Positions 9,656 through 19,658 are shown, counted from the stretch's first letter. The stretch: DNA of 64,000 nt from Colwellia sp. (GCA_013215465.1 JABSOW010000001.1:62001-126000); one strand, 5' to 3'. A program made the numbers and translations. The notes: generated from the letters alone by a model not told the origin.

Positions 9656-10270
9656 TTAGATGATATTATTTAATACAGTCAAAAGTTCACTTCCTGAAGG
9701 ACTGAATACCCACGCAAAAGCACTTAGGTTCATTACCACAGTAGCTCCTAATACAACTCTAAATGATACCTTCTTGGATTTATGCCGTAATTTTTGTTGC
9801 GCTATTAACGCGCCTGGCCAACCGCCAAGCAATGCGAGAGTTTGTAAAGTGTTTTCAGGTGTTCGCCATAAACCTTGCTGTGCCCTCGATTTATCAATGG
9901 CATAAGCAATAAACGTTACTACACTGAGCCCTATATAACCTATAAGGATAATAAGCGGCACATAATTGAGTCTGGCTAAAAGCGTGACTGTCACGATAAA
10001 AAGTACGGTAATTACAATTGCGAAGTTACTTTGCTTAGCTGCTCTTTTCTTTGTTAAGCGCTCTCCTGGATGACTCGCCTTAGTTGCACAGAGACGGCCT
10101 TGGTTATCAGTTGACAAGGTATAAGTGACCACTTGATTCAGTTTGGGCCTTTGCCTACGATTATTAAAACTTTTGATATGAATAAAAACTTTTTGACCAC
10201 CATCATTAGGCGTAATAAAACCAAAAGCCTTATCATCATTCCATTGGTTGAGTTTTCCTTTACTGCGCAT
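9656..10270 (-). CDS. Cold-shock domain / DUF1294 membrane protein
   Basis: The 204-residue protein starts with a cold-shock (OB-fold) domain at 1-65, with an RNP1-like FGFI and FIHIKSF. A basic linker and two or three membrane helices follow (about 82-122 and 170-195). The DUF1294 signature (AYAIDKSRAQQGLWRTPENT, later LLGGWPGAL) sits at about 123-172. The CSD-DUF1294 fusion is a known architecture; its cellular role is unknown, with nucleic-acid binding at the inner membrane as an inference. The downstream end overlaps no other gene. The next gene on the same strand starts 18 bases upstream of its ATG, so the two may be cotranscribed. Confidence 0.85.
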   Translation of the reverse strand: MRSKGKLNQWNDDKAFGFITPNDGGQKVFIHIKSFNNRRQRPKLNQVVTYTLSTDNQGRLCATKASHPGERLTKKRAAKQSNFAIVITVLFIVTVTLLARLNYVPLIILIGYIGLSVVTFIAYAIDKSRAQQGLWRTPENTLQTLALLGGWPGALIAQQKLRHKSKKVSFRVVLGATVVMNLSAFAWVFSPSGSELLTVLNNII

Positions 10271-10288
10271 TATCCTTCCTTGAGTTAG

Positions 10289-10597
10289 TTAGCCTTCCAA
10301 TTTAATTCGGTCGATAGCAGGCGTATCGAAGATACTATAATCATCGTCACCTCTGGCTGACTTTATTTGACTATTGCGAGCCTTCCTTTGTTCTTTAGTG
10401 ATGCCAAATATTTTAAAGTGAGCATCGTCTATCACTTTAATGGCTTCGTCTCGGCTGAATAAGCCTAAGAACTCCCCTGCATTAATAAAACCTTGAATTC
10501 GGTGTTGCATAGCCTCATCAACTTTTTGCTTCTTCACCAATGCAAAGTGCGAAATAAGCTGCCGATAGCACTCTTGTATATAAAGTTCTTTATCCAT
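10289..10597 (-). CDS. Hypothetical small soluble protein (102 aa)
   Basis: I do not recognise the family. I start it at 10597 (MDKELYIQECYR), where an AGGT element lies just upstream; the frame is open further to 10666 but that extension has no ribosome site. The product is charged and predicted helical, with no signal peptide or membrane segment. It has a central segment with LGLFSRDEAIKVIDDAHFKI and a C-terminal tail rich in Asp and Ser. It ends 18 bases before the cold-shock/DUF1294 gene, so they may form a small operon. Confidence 0.6.
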   Translation of the reverse strand: MDKELYIQECYRQLISHFALVKKQKVDEAMQHRIQGFINAGEFLGLFSRDEAIKVIDDAHFKIFGITKEQRKARNSQIKSARGDDDYSIFDTPAIDRIKLEG

Positions 10598-11096
10598 AAT
10601 ACCTAAACCTAATGAGTAAACTGTTTCCATATGTTTAGTAGATAATACTACTATAAGGGACTTCAAATAATCCTCTTCATCTATGTAGTAATCTCAATGA
10701 GAAGATAAGTAATAAATATGCAAAAACACTAAAATCAAAGTGCGCAGCTTTATAATAGTGCGCAAAACACTAAAGCCCTTATATTTGTGGGTTAGACTGA
10801 CTGGATCTCAGGTGAAAAAAATTTGAACTTTGAAAAAGGTGCTGAATGTCGGTTGTAAGTGACATCTTATTTATTTAAAAAAAACAACAAGTAAGTTGTT
10901 ATTTATAATGTCATTGAAAGCATTATAGACAGGCCTTTACGCAAAATAAAAATTTTGTATTTATAACATTTTCTCTTTATGTATTACAACTTAATAGTAA
11001 CCCCTCGATCACCACAGATAATTTAATTTTCAATAACTATTTTTATACTTGCAGTGGAAATTTTGTTACTGTACAGTAAGCCACTAACGAGACGTG
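10598..11096. other. Intergenic region, no gene seen
   Basis: AT-rich sequence between the small minus-strand gene and the TRAP transporter operon. No open frame with recognisable content was found on either strand. It must hold the promoter of the transporter operon, whose operator-like palindrome lies at its right end. Confidence 0.5.
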
Positions 11097-11113
11097 GTTC
11101 CGCTTAGCGAAAC
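11097..11113. promoter_or_regulatory. Operator-like palindrome upstream of dctP
   Basis: GTTCCGC-TTA-GCGAAAC: 7-bp arms around a 3-bp centre with one mismatch. It ends 56 bases before the dctP start. The same motif recurs at 27145, 28735, 34989 and 36908, always upstream of genes of the catabolic region. Length and symmetry suit an IclR-type dimer site; the binding protein is inferred. Confidence 0.65.
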
Positions 11114-11169
11114 TATCAACTATAATAACAATTCGTATGTATCATAATCACTTGTTAAGGAATCAAACA

Positions 11170-12225
11170 ATGAATTTAAAGAATAAATTGCTCATGGCCG
11201 CAATATTAACAGTATCTGCAGTACCTGCTTTTGCCACAACGGTTCTCACCTATGGTGAACCAGGGCCAAACAGAGGTTCCCGTGCAAAAGCAACAGAGTG
11301 GTTTGCCCATGAAGTAGATAAACGCTCGGGCGGCGACCTGAAAATTGATATCATGTGGGGCGGTGCTTTGTTTAAAGCCAATGCATCACGCCAGTCTATT
11401 GCAACAGGTGTGGCCGATATGGGCACAATTATTGCCGACTACTTTCCAAAAGAAATGGTCTCTTATTCCTTAACAAATCTACCCTTTAAAAATCAAGATC
11501 CCTGGGTTGGGCTTAAAGCGAGCTTCGACCATATGAATTCAGTCGCCATAACACGTAACCTAGCGAAACAAAATTTAGCCTTTGTAACATCATACACAGT
11601 GTCTGACGTTATTTTGATGTGCAAGGGTGATGCTGTCCGTTCACTTGCTGATATCAAAGGAAAAAAAATACGCGGGGTTGGCGTTTACGGTAAAATATTT
11701 GGCGATCTCGGTGCAAATTTGGTTGGCATGAGTATCTACAAAGCCTATCAAGGATTGGATAACGGATTAATTGATTGTAGCCAGGGTTATAAATCATCGA
11801 GCAAAGCGTTAAAGCACCACGAAGTCGCAGACAACCTAACTCAATTATACTGGGGAATTTATACTGGACTTGGAATGTTTATTAATAAGGATGTGCAGGC
11901 ACGTTTGACTCCATCTCAGCGTAAAGTGCTTGATGAAGTGGGCGCAGATTTTATTGATTATTTAAGTCGGGAAGTCATGAATAACGACAATGCTGCGATA
12001 AAAGAAATGGCAGCAGGCATTAATGGTCGCAAAATAGATATATTCAGTCTGTCTAGTGCTGATTCAGAGAAATTGATTTCAGCGGGTGAACCATACATTG
12101 CCAAGTGGGCGGAAAATGCATCTAAAGTCGGCCTAAACGGCAAGGAATTAGTTGCAACCTATAAAGCGTCACTTACTAAGTATAGTAAGGAGCGTGATGA
12201 TAAAGGCTATCCTTGGTCCCGTTAA
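11170..12225 (+). CDS. dctP: TRAP transporter substrate-binding protein DctP
   Basis: Periplasmic binding protein of a tripartite ATP-independent transporter. I start at 11170, with AAGGA 8 bases upstream, giving 351 residues. The N-terminus is a signal peptide (MNLKNKLLMAAILTVSAVPA, then FA, cleavage near residue 22). The body fits the DctP family, including the conserved Arg region KGKKIRGVGVYGKIF that normally contacts a carboxylate ligand. The dctQ and dctM genes follow at once. The operator at 11097 and the neighbouring acyl-CoA genes suggest the ligand is an organic acid, perhaps a dicarboxylate; this is inference. Confidence 0.93.
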   Translation: MNLKNKLLMAAILTVSAVPAFATTVLTYGEPGPNRGSRAKATEWFAHEVDKRSGGDLKIDIMWGGALFKANASRQSIATGVADMGTIIADYFPKEMVSYSLTNLPFKNQDPWVGLKASFDHMNSVAITRNLAKQNLAFVTSYTVSDVILMCKGDAVRSLADIKGKKIRGVGVYGKIFGDLGANLVGMSIYKAYQGLDNGLIDCSQGYKSSSKALKHHEVADNLTQLYWGIYTGLGMFINKDVQARLTPSQRKVLDEVGADFIDYLSREVMNNDNAAIKEMAAGINGRKIDIFSLSSADSEKLISAGEPYIAKWAENASKVGLNGKELVATYKASLTKYSKERDDKGYPWSR

Positions 12226-12249
12226 TCTATTTATATCGAGTCTATTATA

Positions 12250-12780
12250 ATGCTCAAAAAAATTGAATTAGGCGCTTTATTCGCCTCTGGAGTGTGCATT
12301 GTCGCACTCCTTCTTATGATCACCCTAACAGTGATCACACGTAACCTTTTTGGCTGGGGTATTACCGATGACGTCATTATTGTCCGTGAACTAATGGTTG
12401 GGGCTGTTTTTCTACCGCTGGCTTATGTCACTGCAGATTACAGTCATGTCACCATTGAATTTTTATTTAATCGCATGGGCAAGCGTCTGAAACTATGGAT
12501 TCTTGCTGTTGGTACGTTCATAAGCCTATTGATATTGTTACCACTTGCCATTGCTGCATGGAATGAGTTTTTCCATGCAGCAAAAAGCGGAGCTTATTTT
12601 TTTGGGGAATTAGATTTACCTGAATGGCCTGGCCGTTTTGCCTTTTTCGCCGGGGCGGCACTGTTTATTGTGCGCTTGGCCGTTATCTGCATTGCAGATA
12701 TACGTGCTGCCATTGGTAGTGATACTAAATATCTTATTCAGCGTACTGACGCTGAACACGATCCAATTGAAGAGGGTTAA
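12250..12780 (+). CDS. dctQ: TRAP transporter small permease subunit DctQ
   Basis: The 176-residue protein has four predicted membrane helices (about 8-30, 47-65, 85-108 and 130-152) and the DctQ-type segment VRELMVGAVFLPLAYVTADY at about 45-64. It forms the membrane part of the transporter together with DctM, whose ATG comes 3 bases after this stop, so the two are probably coupled. The start is 24 bases after dctP. Confidence 0.92.
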   Translation: MLKKIELGALFASGVCIVALLLMITLTVITRNLFGWGITDDVIIVRELMVGAVFLPLAYVTADYSHVTIEFLFNRMGKRLKLWILAVGTFISLLILLPLAIAAWNEFFHAAKSGAYFFGELDLPEWPGRFAFFAGAALFIVRLAVICIADIRAAIGSDTKYLIQRTDAEHDPIEEG

Positions 12781-12783
12781 TAC

Positions 12784-14124
12784 ATGGATCCACTAATTCT
12801 AGGGCTCGTTGGGTTTGCCTGTGCGTTGCTTTTGCTTATGTTACGTGTGCCTATTGCCTTTACTTTGGCAGGTGTGTCGTCTGCATTTATATTTTTATTC
12901 TTTGCCATGCGATCTGGTGGTTTTGACATTGGCAGAGCGGTGGGACCAACCCTATCTATGGTCTCAGCTAATATCTTCGATTTGGTACATTCTTATGATC
13001 TAAGTATGATACCGCTCTTCGTGCTTTTAGGTCATATCGCCTATCATACCGGTATCACTACTGATATCTATCATGCTGCTCGAGTTTTTCTAAGGCGCTT
13101 ACCTGGCGGTGTTGCTATGGCCTCTGTTTTTGGTTGTGGGGGATTCTCCGCTATTACTGGTTCGAGCATAGCTTGCGCTTCAGCTATGGGTAAAATCTGC
13201 GTGCCAGAAATGCTACGTATGGGTTATGACAAACGTCTTGCTACTTCTACCGTAGCTGTAGGCGGCACACTCGGTTCGCTGATCCCACCAAGTATATTAT
13301 TTATCGTTTACGCTATTTTTACGGAAATGTCAGTCAATCGTCTTTTTCTGGCGGGTGTTTTACCCGGTTTGCTATCCTTAGTCGGTTTCTTGCTGGTAAT
13401 TTACCTCTGGGTAAAGAAAAATCCTGATGCTGCCCCTTTTGACTGCAAAATATTAGAGCATGGCGAACGTAGAAGCGCAGCAATCAAATGCTGGCGGGCA
13501 TTACTGTTGTTTTCAATAATCATTGGCGGTATTTATGGTGGTCTATTTACGGCAACGGAAGCCGCAGCGATCAGCGTCTTTTGTGCTATTGTTATTGGGA
13601 CAAGCCAAAAACGACTTGATTGGCAGCAATTTATTCAATCAATCAAGGAAACTTGTATTCAGACCACAACCATCTTCTTTATCGCTGCTGGAGCAAAAGT
13701 CTTTGTCGGTTTTGTTGCGCTAACGGGTATGGCTCCTGCGCTGGTAGGAGTAGTAGAGTCTGCCGATGTATCCTTATGGTTATTGTTGATAATGATCGCC
13801 GGTGTGTACTTACTGCTAGGTATGTTCTTGGATCCACTGGGCATTATGGTACTTACCCTACCTTTCTTGGTCCCTATGGTAGAAAGCTATGGATTAGATT
13901 TGATCTGGTTTGGAGTGGTAGTGGTAAAATTACTTGAAATAAGCTTGATCACTCCACCAGTAGGGTTAAACGTTTTTGTCATCGCTAGTGTCACTAAACC
14001 TTCGGTTGCGGTATATGACATTTTTATGGGTGTTGGACGATTTCTGATAATGGATGTAATAGTCCTGATTGCGATTATCGCCTTTCCTATAATATCATTG
14101 CTATTGCCCAACGGTATGATGTAA
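12784..14124 (+). CDS. dctM: TRAP transporter large permease subunit DctM
   Basis: The 446-residue protein has about twelve membrane helices and belongs to the ion-transporter superfamily. DctM features include FGCGGFSAITGSSIACASAM near 118-137, GTLGSLIPPSILFIVYA near 162-178 and the C-terminal repeat with ITPPVGLNVFVIASV near 395. It couples sodium entry to uptake of the ligand delivered by DctP. It is the last gene of the operon, and an inverted repeat follows 8 bases after the stop. Confidence 0.94.
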   Translation: MDPLILGLVGFACALLLLMLRVPIAFTLAGVSSAFIFLFFAMRSGGFDIGRAVGPTLSMVSANIFDLVHSYDLSMIPLFVLLGHIAYHTGITTDIYHAARVFLRRLPGGVAMASVFGCGGFSAITGSSIACASAMGKICVPEMLRMGYDKRLATSTVAVGGTLGSLIPPSILFIVYAIFTEMSVNRLFLAGVLPGLLSLVGFLLVIYLWVKKNPDAAPFDCKILEHGERRSAAIKCWRALLLFSIIIGGIYGGLFTATEAAAISVFCAIVIGTSQKRLDWQQFIQSIKETCIQTTTIFFIAAGAKVFVGFVALTGMAPALVGVVESADVSLWLLLIMIAGVYLLLGMFLDPLGIMVLTLPFLVPMVESYGLDLIWFGVVVVKLLEISLITPPVGLNVFVIASVTKPSVAVYDIFMGVGRFLIMDVIVLIAIIAFPIISLLLPNGMM

Positions 14125-14132
14125 TCGTTTTA

Positions 14133-14176
14133 TATTATTCGCGGTTTTGCCCAAATAGAGCATACCGCGAATAATA
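14133..14176 (+). terminator. Inverted repeat after dctM, possible terminator
   Basis: TATTATTCGCGGT (14133-14145) and ACCGCGAATAATA (14164-14176) form a perfect 13-bp stem with an 18-base loop. There is no clear T-run after it, so it may act as a weak or Rho-assisted terminator, or as an mRNA-stabilising hairpin. Confidence 0.55.
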
Positions 14177-14239
14177 CCTATACACGGCAAGATCATTATA
14201 AATTGAACTTTTAGAATAAGTGGCGATCAGATTTAGGCA

Positions 14240-15395
14240 TAATAACCATCATGGTCACTACAATGAGCGCTACTTTCCTGAAACATTTCAATGCAATTAG
14301 CAACCCTCCATAGAACGCTACAAAAAACATTACTTACTCGATATTCTTCTGTTAGCTATAAGTACCGTGCTATCTGGCCCCGAAGGTTGGAATATATTTA
14401 TGACTTTGGACACCTTAAACTTAATTGGCTAAAAAATACGGCTCTTTTGATGCCGGAATTTCAAGGCATGACACTATTGCTCGTGTTATTTGTCGATTGA
14501 AAGCCGATGAAATAGAAAAGGCATTTAAAACTTGGATATCATCACTTATTGAAACCACCGGATGTGATGTCATTGCGATTGATGGTAAGGCAGCGCGTCG
14601 TTCATTTACAACCAAAGATCGTAAAAGTGCATTACATACTGTTAGTGCATGGAGCTGCCAACATCAATTAGTACTAGGGCAAACCGCCGTTGATAACAAA
14701 AGTAATGAAATCACCGCAATTCCTGAGTTATTAACGATGCTAGATATTGAAAACAGTATCATCACACTTGACGCTATGAGATGTCAGCAAGCAATAGCGA
14801 AAAAATAATCAAACAAAAATCCAATTATATTCTCGCCTTAAAAGGCAACCACTCCGGCATGTAGAGTGAGTTAGAATCTTGGTGGCATAAGTGTTCTCGC
14901 GAAGGCTTAACGGATGTAAAGCATGCAGAGCACATAGAAATAAGCTTAGGACATGGGCGTATTGAAACAAGAATTTGTCAGCAGTTGCTTATTGATAAAA
15001 AGTAGTTATCAAAAATGTCTCAGTGGTCAGGTTTGAAAGGTATTATTAAAGTGACGGCTCAAGTTGTTGATAAATATAGAGGTAAAGATACATAGGAAAC
15101 ACGTTGGTACATTAGCTCATTAGATTTAAATGCAGAGCAAGCGCTCAATGCCGTTGCAACCATTGGCAGGTTAAAAGTATGCACTGGATGCTTAATATGA
15201 CCTTTAGAGAGGATGAGTCGAGAATACGTAAGAAACAAGGACAACTAGTCTTTAATGTGATGAGAAAAATAGCAATGGCGTTATTCAAACGAGATACCAG
15301 CAAGCCAACTAGTATGGCTAGGAAAAAGAAAATGGCAGGGCTTGATGATGATTATCGCTCAATCCTGCTAGAATCAGGGATTAAAATGCGCTAGC
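14240..15395 (+). pseudogene. ISAs1-family transposase, degenerate insertion sequence
   Basis: Pieces of an ISAs1-family DDE transposase appear in shifting frames. DFGHLKLNWLK lies near 14400 and KYGSFDAGISRHDTIARVIC follows at once in another frame. CDVIAIDGKAARRSF near 14570 contains the first catalytic Asp, and ILALKGNH is near 14831. Later come RWYISSLDLNAEQALNAV near 15103 and the family C-terminus ending LDDDYRSILLESGIKMR at 15394. Several frameshifts and in-frame stops (14806, 15005, 15095) make it inactive. The exact element ends and target duplication could not be fixed by eye. It separates the transporter operon from the regulator gene. Confidence 0.85.
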
Positions 15396-15399
15396 CGTG

Positions 15400-15432
15400 A
15401 CAAAAAATGCCTTGGTGATAAACAAAGGCATT
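15400..15432 (-). terminator. Rho-independent terminator of the IclR gene
   Basis: On the minus strand AATGCCTT, an 11-base loop and AAGGCATT form an 8-bp stem followed by a T-run. It starts 40 bases after the regulator gene stops (15472) and fits a classical intrinsic terminator. Confidence 0.8.
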
Positions 15433-15471
15433 ATAACGTAGTCTGAGAAATGATAGAACTAAGATATAGTG

Positions 15472-16272
15472 CTAAAATCGAATTAAGGTTGCTTCTATAT
15501 TGCGCACCATACTCTTTAATTGCGGCGCAACTTCTGCTTTCAAGAACTCTTTAGATAATCGAAAGGCGGGTCCGCCAGCATTGAATACATAGATTTGTCC
15601 TTGGGTGAGTTTCAACGGAACAGCAATGGCATTAGTATCTCGCTCCCAATCGCCCCAAGAATAGCAATAACCATATTCTTGATAGTTTTTCACAGCTTGA
15701 TCAATACCAGTTTTGATAGTATCAAACTTATCGCCCAGTTTGTCTTTGAAATGCCTTAAAAAAAAGTCTCGCTCTTCTTCTGATAATGCCACTAAATAAG
15801 CTCGCCCAGCTGCTGTAGTTGCCATAGGAATTTTATCGCCAATATCTTTCTTAAAGGTGACAATGTCTTTTGGAGCACAATGTTCAACATAAATCATATC
15901 CAATCGATCTCTGTCTGCCAGGCCTAACGATGTACCAGTTACAATTGAAAGCTCTTTCATTAAAGGGTTCGCCACTTGGCGAATAGCAAGGTTAGAAACA
16001 AATGCATAACCCAATGCCAATACACCAGCTCCAAGCTGATATTTTTCTAAACGCTCCGAATAAGTAAGGTAGCCCAGATTTGTCAAGGTATAGGTTAACC
16101 GAGATATACTAGATTTGGGCAATCCGGTTCGTTGAGCAATCTCCTGATTGCCAAGAAATCCGTCTCCTGGGTTAAATGCTCTTAATATATCTAATCCTCT
16201 GGCAAGCGCTTCGACAAACTTACGATCTACTTCCCCTTTTTTATCTCTTGGCATACCGCTCATTGTATTCAT
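15472..16272 (-). CDS. IclR-family transcriptional regulator
   Basis: The 266-residue protein has an N-terminal winged helix (about 17-78; NQEIAQRTGLPKSSISRLTY is the recognition region) and an IclR effector domain (about 90-260; GDKIPMATTAAGRAYLVAL). IclR proteins bind small organic acids or aromatic metabolites and recognise roughly 15-bp palindromes. It is the only regulator gene inside the catabolic region, so it is the best candidate to bind the five matching palindromes at 11097, 27145, 28735, 34989 and 36908. No copy of the motif was seen in front of its own gene, so autoregulation through that site is not supported. Three Met codons lie near the start (residues 1, 4, 7), leaving the exact start open. 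Confidence 0.92.
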   Translation of the reverse strand: MNTMSGMPRDKKGEVDRKFVEALARGLDILRAFNPGDGFLGNQEIAQRTGLPKSSISRLTYTLTNLGYLTYSERLEKYQLGAGVLALGYAFVSNLAIRQVANPLMKELSIVTGTSLGLADRDRLDMIYVEHCAPKDIVTFKKDIGDKIPMATTAAGRAYLVALSEEERDFFLRHFKDKLGDKFDTIKTGIDQAVKNYQEYGYCYSWGDWERDTNAIAVPLKLTQGQIYVFNAGGPAFRLSKEFLKAEVAPQLKSMVRNIEATLIRF

Positions 16273-16837
16273 TTTACACTACTCTGTTTATCGCACTAGA
16301 AGTATTGACTAGTCTTAACTGCCGATACGCCTATCAAATTATAGATATCATAATCGCACTTTTTTCTATAAAAATAAACTGTATACCTCAGTTTAAGGAT
16401 AAAATTTATAGATTAATAAATAAGAATTCTTATAATCTCATTGCGGGTCAGCTACGTTTGCAAATAAGCTGATTATTAACGATGAGAAAAAATAGTGAGG
16501 AGAAGTTTGAATTGATTCACGCTCTATCAATCAAACTATTTAAATGCAGCCCAATTAATCATTTGTATCTAATACAAATAAGGCTATACCAAAACATATT
16601 TGAAACCTGGCTTTAATTTTGAAATACTAAATGAACAAGTGATAGTAATTACTGGTATTGCTTGTGCTGAATTACTTCAAAAGAACGTAATAAATTATCA
16701 CTCCTATGCATTGCACTCAGTCAACAATATAAAAACATTGTAAGCATTTGAAATAATTGACACTTACAATGAAAGTAACGAGCATGTACCATCACTATTT
16801 TATTTAAACAATTTATAGATAAACAAACTAATTCAAC
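16273..16837. other. Intergenic region, no gene seen
   Basis: AT-rich sequence upstream of the IclR gene. No recognisable coding or RNA feature was found. It should contain the regulator promoter on the minus strand. Confidence 0.4.
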
Positions 16838-17104
16838 TTAAAATAAAGTCAGGCGCTCGGGCTGAAAGGAAACTTCTTTACGCTCCCATTCACGACCCGG
16901 ATTAAATTACCTACCAGCACCAGACACTCTACGAAAAACAGCTCAGATTGTCACACCGGATACTTTTCCTTTCGCCTCAATACATATAGAATCGAGCTTT
17001 ATAAGTTTTACATTGTTTTTTTCTGCTGTGAAAATAACGAAATTTAATGGTGCAACAATTGCCCCGTTTAAAATTGCTAGTTCAATATGCTTATAATTAT
17101 GCAT
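16838..17104 (-). pseudogene. Possible small decayed gene (about 88 codons, two in-frame stops)
   Basis: An ATG at 17104 with an AAGGT ribosome site 9 bases upstream opens 53 codons (MHNYKHIELAILNGAIVAPL...) ending in TGA at 16943. The same frame continues as AVFRRVSGAGR, a second stop, then FNPGREWERKEVSFQPERLT, before a final TAA. The last segment looks protein-like and less AT-rich than its surroundings. I do not recognise the family. It could be the head and tail of an acyl-CoA-pathway protein lost by mutation, or chance. Confidence 0.35.
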
Positions 17105-17302
17105 GATTATACCTTATTGTTAGTTTGTAATTTCCATTCATAAATTCGTTTACTGATTGAAACGATATACTAGTTTGTTGGTGGTCCTGCTTTATTCCTA
17201 GACTAAAATAAGAAGATCAACTACCACCTAAGCTAGCGATAACAATTCCTCCAGAAAGATTGAAGACTATTTATAATTTTTTTTGAAACTTGATATACTA
17301 GC
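17105..17302. other. Intergenic region, no gene seen
   Basis: AT-rich sequence between the possible pseudogene and the hairpin downstream of etfA. Nothing else was recognised. Confidence 0.35.
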
Positions 17303-17344
17303 GAGGACTTATCCCAACTAAAATACAAGCTGGAATAAGTCCTC
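17303..17344 (-). terminator. Inverted repeat downstream of etfA
   Basis: GAGGACTTATCCCA (17303-17316) and TGGAATAAGTCCTC (17331-17344) can form a 14-bp stem with one G-U pair and a 14-base loop. It lies about 100 bases beyond the etfA stop, with no T-run. It may terminate or stabilise the long minus-strand operon transcript. Confidence 0.5.
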
Positions 17345-17444
17345 AATATTTTCACTAACCTGTAATAAAAGCGAAGAGTAATATAAATAGATTAGCTTTA
17401 GTTGTAATGTGAGAGCATCAAGTTCACAACAGATTTATTAGCAC

Positions 17445-18371
17445 TTACAACGCATTTTCTAATTCAGGTAAAGCTTCAAATAGATCTGCAACGATACCGT
17501 AATCAGCAACTTGAAAGATAGGTGCTTCAGGATCTTTGTTGATCGCAACAATAACTTTCGAGTCTTTCATACCCGCAAGATGTTGGATTGCACCAGAAAT
17601 GCCTACAGCAATGTATAAATCTGGCGCTACAATTTTTCCTGTTTGGCCTACTTGCATGTCATTAGGTACAAAGCCAGCGTCTACAGCAGCGCGTGATGCA
17701 CCAATTGCAGCACCTAACTTGTCAGCAATACCATCGAATAACTTAAAGTTATCGCCATTTTGCATACCACGACCTCCTGAAATAACTACGCTTGCGACGC
17801 CTAAGTCTGGGCGTTCTGAAACAGTTAATTCATCACTTACATGGCTTGAAATACCAGCATTTATCACATTATCTAGGCTTGTAATGCCTGCAGAGCCATC
17901 ACAAGCAACGGGATTAAACCCTGTTGAACGAACGGTGATAACTTTTTTAGCATCTAAACTTTGTACTGTTGCAATGGCATTACCTGCATAGATAGGGCGC
18001 ACAAATGTATCGGCACTTTCTACAGCAATAATATCTGAAATTTGAGCCACATCTAATAAAGCTGCAACGCGAGGCATAAAGTTTTTTCCTGTCGTTAATG
18101 CGGTCGCCATAACAACGCTGTAATCAGCAGCTAATTCAGAGACTAATAAACTGACGTTTTCAGCTAGTTGATGCTCATACGCTGCACTGTCTGCAACTAC
18201 TACCTTTGTAATACCATTAACTTTTGCTGCTTTTTCTGCAACGGTTTGACAATTATGACCCACAACTAAAATAGTGATATCACCACCAATTTTTTGTGCC
18301 GCAGCAACTGTTTTTAATGTATCCGCTTTTAACACACTGTTATCGTGTTCTGCGTAAACTAAAATGCTCAT
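17445..18371 (-). CDS. etfA: Electron transfer flavoprotein alpha subunit
   Basis: The FAD-binding subunit of ETF, which takes electrons from acyl-CoA dehydrogenases and hands them to ETF-ubiquinone oxidoreductase. The 308 residues have the N-terminal ETF domain and the C-terminal FAD domain with the signature around [20 protein letters not shown] (about 252-271) and [15 protein letters not shown]. Its ATG overlaps the etfB stop (ATGA). Its position at the end of the acyl-CoA operon suggests it serves the three acyl-CoA dehydrogenases encoded at 28.8-32.3 kb. Confidence 0.97.
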   Translation of the reverse strand: MSILVYAEHDNSVLKADTLKTVAAAQKIGGDITILVVGHNCQTVAEKAAKVNGITKVVVADSAAYEHQLAENVSLLVSELAADYSVVMATALTTGKNFMPRVAALLDVAQISDIIAVESADTFVRPIYAGNAIATVQSLDAKKVITVRSTGFNPVACDGSAGITSLDNVINAGISSHVSDELTVSERPDLGVASVVISGGRGMQNGDNFKLFDGIADKLGAAIGASRAAVDAGFVPNDMQVGQTGKIVAPDLYIAVGISGAIQHLAGMKDSKVIVAINKDPEAPIFQVADYGIVADLFEALPELENAL

Positions 18372-19120
18372 GAGATCACCTTTGCTTCATTTTTTAACTT
18401 TTCAACTAATTCATCAATTGATTCAACAATGATACCTGCTTCACGCTCTCTAGGTGGTGTAACTTTTAACAAGATAGTACGTGCAGTTAAATCAATACCA
18501 AAATCGGCAGCCGATTTTACTTCTAATGGCTTACGCTTAGCTTTCATGATGTTTGGTAAAGATGCGTAACGAGGTTCATTTAAACGCAAGTCAGTAGTAA
18601 CAATGGCGGGTAAGTTAAGCGAAACAGTTTGTAAACCTCCGTCTACTTCACGTGTTATGTTAACTTTTTCCCCTTCAACTTTAACTTCAGAGGCGAAAGT
18701 GCCTTGTGCTAAACCTGTTAATGCTGCAAGCATTTGACCTGTTTGGTTGTTATCGCTGTCGATAGATTGTTTACCTAAGATAACCAATTGAGGTTGCTCT
18801 TCTTCAACAATTTTTTGCAATAATTTAGCAATATTCAACGCGTCTAAATTTTGGTCTGTTTCAATTTGTATCGCGCGGTCGGCGCCAAGAGCAAGTGCTG
18901 TTCGAAGTTGCTCTTGGCAATTTTTATCACCAATAGAAATAACAATAACTTCAGTTGCTGTGCCTGCTTCTTTAAGGCGAACAGCTTCTTCTACGGCAAT
19001 TTCACAAAATGGATTGATTGCCATTTTAACGTTAGCTAAATCAACGTTTGAATTATCAGATTTAACGCGTACTTTGACGTTATAGTCGATGACACGTTTG
19101 ATGGGTACTAATACTTTCAT
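18368..19120 (-). CDS. etfB: Electron transfer flavoprotein beta subunit
   Basis: The 250-residue partner of EtfA. It begins with the ETF-beta N-terminus [20 protein letters not shown] and holds the family pattern [21 protein letters not shown] good AGGAAAAG ribosome site precedes the ATG. It overlaps etfA by 4 bases. A stretch reading ATCCGCTAA at 19147 resembles one arm of the regional operator but lacks the second arm, so I do not call a site there. Confidence 0.97.
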   Translation of the reverse strand: MKVLVPIKRVIDYNVKVRVKSDNSNVDLANVKMAINPFCEIAVEEAVRLKEAGTATEVIVISIGDKNCQEQLRTALALGADRAIQIETDQNLDALNIAKLLQKIVEEEQPQLVILGKQSIDSDNNQTGQMLAALTGLAQGTFASEVKVEGEKVNITREVDGGLQTVSLNLPAIVTTDLRLNEPRYASLPNIMKAKRKPLEVKSAADFGIDLTARTILLKVTPPREREAGIIVESIDELVEKLKNEAKVIS

Positions 19121-19180
19121 TAGATTTACTTTTCCTATATGGATTATCCGCTAAGATTTTCGTTGTTATTTGTTTTAAAT

Positions 19181-19618
19181 TTATTCATTATTATGTGTTA
19201 ATTCTTTTTCTAATAAAATAAATGCCGCATAAGAAAGGTTTATCTTACTTTGCATTTCATGGCTAAAGGAAACAATAATGCTTTCACTTTTAGCCGCAAC
19301 CTTTTGATGTGTCTCACTATAAATAATTTGACTTAAAGTAAACCTATCTTTGCTTAGTTTCTCGACTTTGGTCGCAATGATAATATTATCAGGATAAGTA
19401 AGGGAAAATTTAAACTGACAATCGATATAAGCAACAACAAAACCAAGCCTAGCTTGCCCAAGCGCAGATCTAATATTACTATCTGTAAAAAATTTAACCC
19501 TACCTTCTTCACAGTAACGAAAATAATTACTGTTATTTACATGTCCTAACATATCCATATCTCCCCATCTAATGGGGTGCTTTAGTTGATGAGGATAATG
19601 ATGTAATTGATCGTTCAA
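19181..19618 (-). CDS. Acyl-CoA thioesterase, 4HBT (YbgC/FadM-like) family
   Basis: The 145-residue hotdog-fold protein carries the 4HBT active-site pattern RWGDMDMLGHVNNSNYFRYC near residues 18-37, in which the first Asp is usually catalytic. The start is TTG at 19618, chosen because GAGGAGAA lies upstream. It would release CoA from a pathway intermediate. It stands 40 bases after the other thioesterase gene and 60 before etfB in the same operon. Confidence 0.85.
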   Translation of the reverse strand: MNDQLHHYPHQLKHPIRWGDMDMLGHVNNSNYFRYCEEGRVKFFTDSNIRSALGQARLGFVVAYIDCQFKFSLTYPDNIIIATKVEKLSKDRFTLSQIIYSETHQKVAAKSESIIVSFSHEMQSKINLSYAAFILLEKELTHNNE

Positions 19619-19658
19619 AAAAGTTCTCCTCTTTTATGATAATGTGGTAATTTCGTGA

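Noticed and set aside
11137..11169. Upstream ATG of dctP at 11137
   Set aside because: The start at 11170 has the ribosome site and begins a proper signal peptide; the extra 11 residues would disturb it.
14425..14808. A 127-codon frame that could be called an intact transposase
   Set aside because: It is an internal piece of the ISAs1 transposase; the family protein is about three times longer and the flanks are frameshifted.
19145..19162. ATCCGCTAA upstream of etfB as a sixth operator
   Set aside because: Only one arm of the palindrome is present, and etfB probably belongs to the longer operon controlled from 27145.
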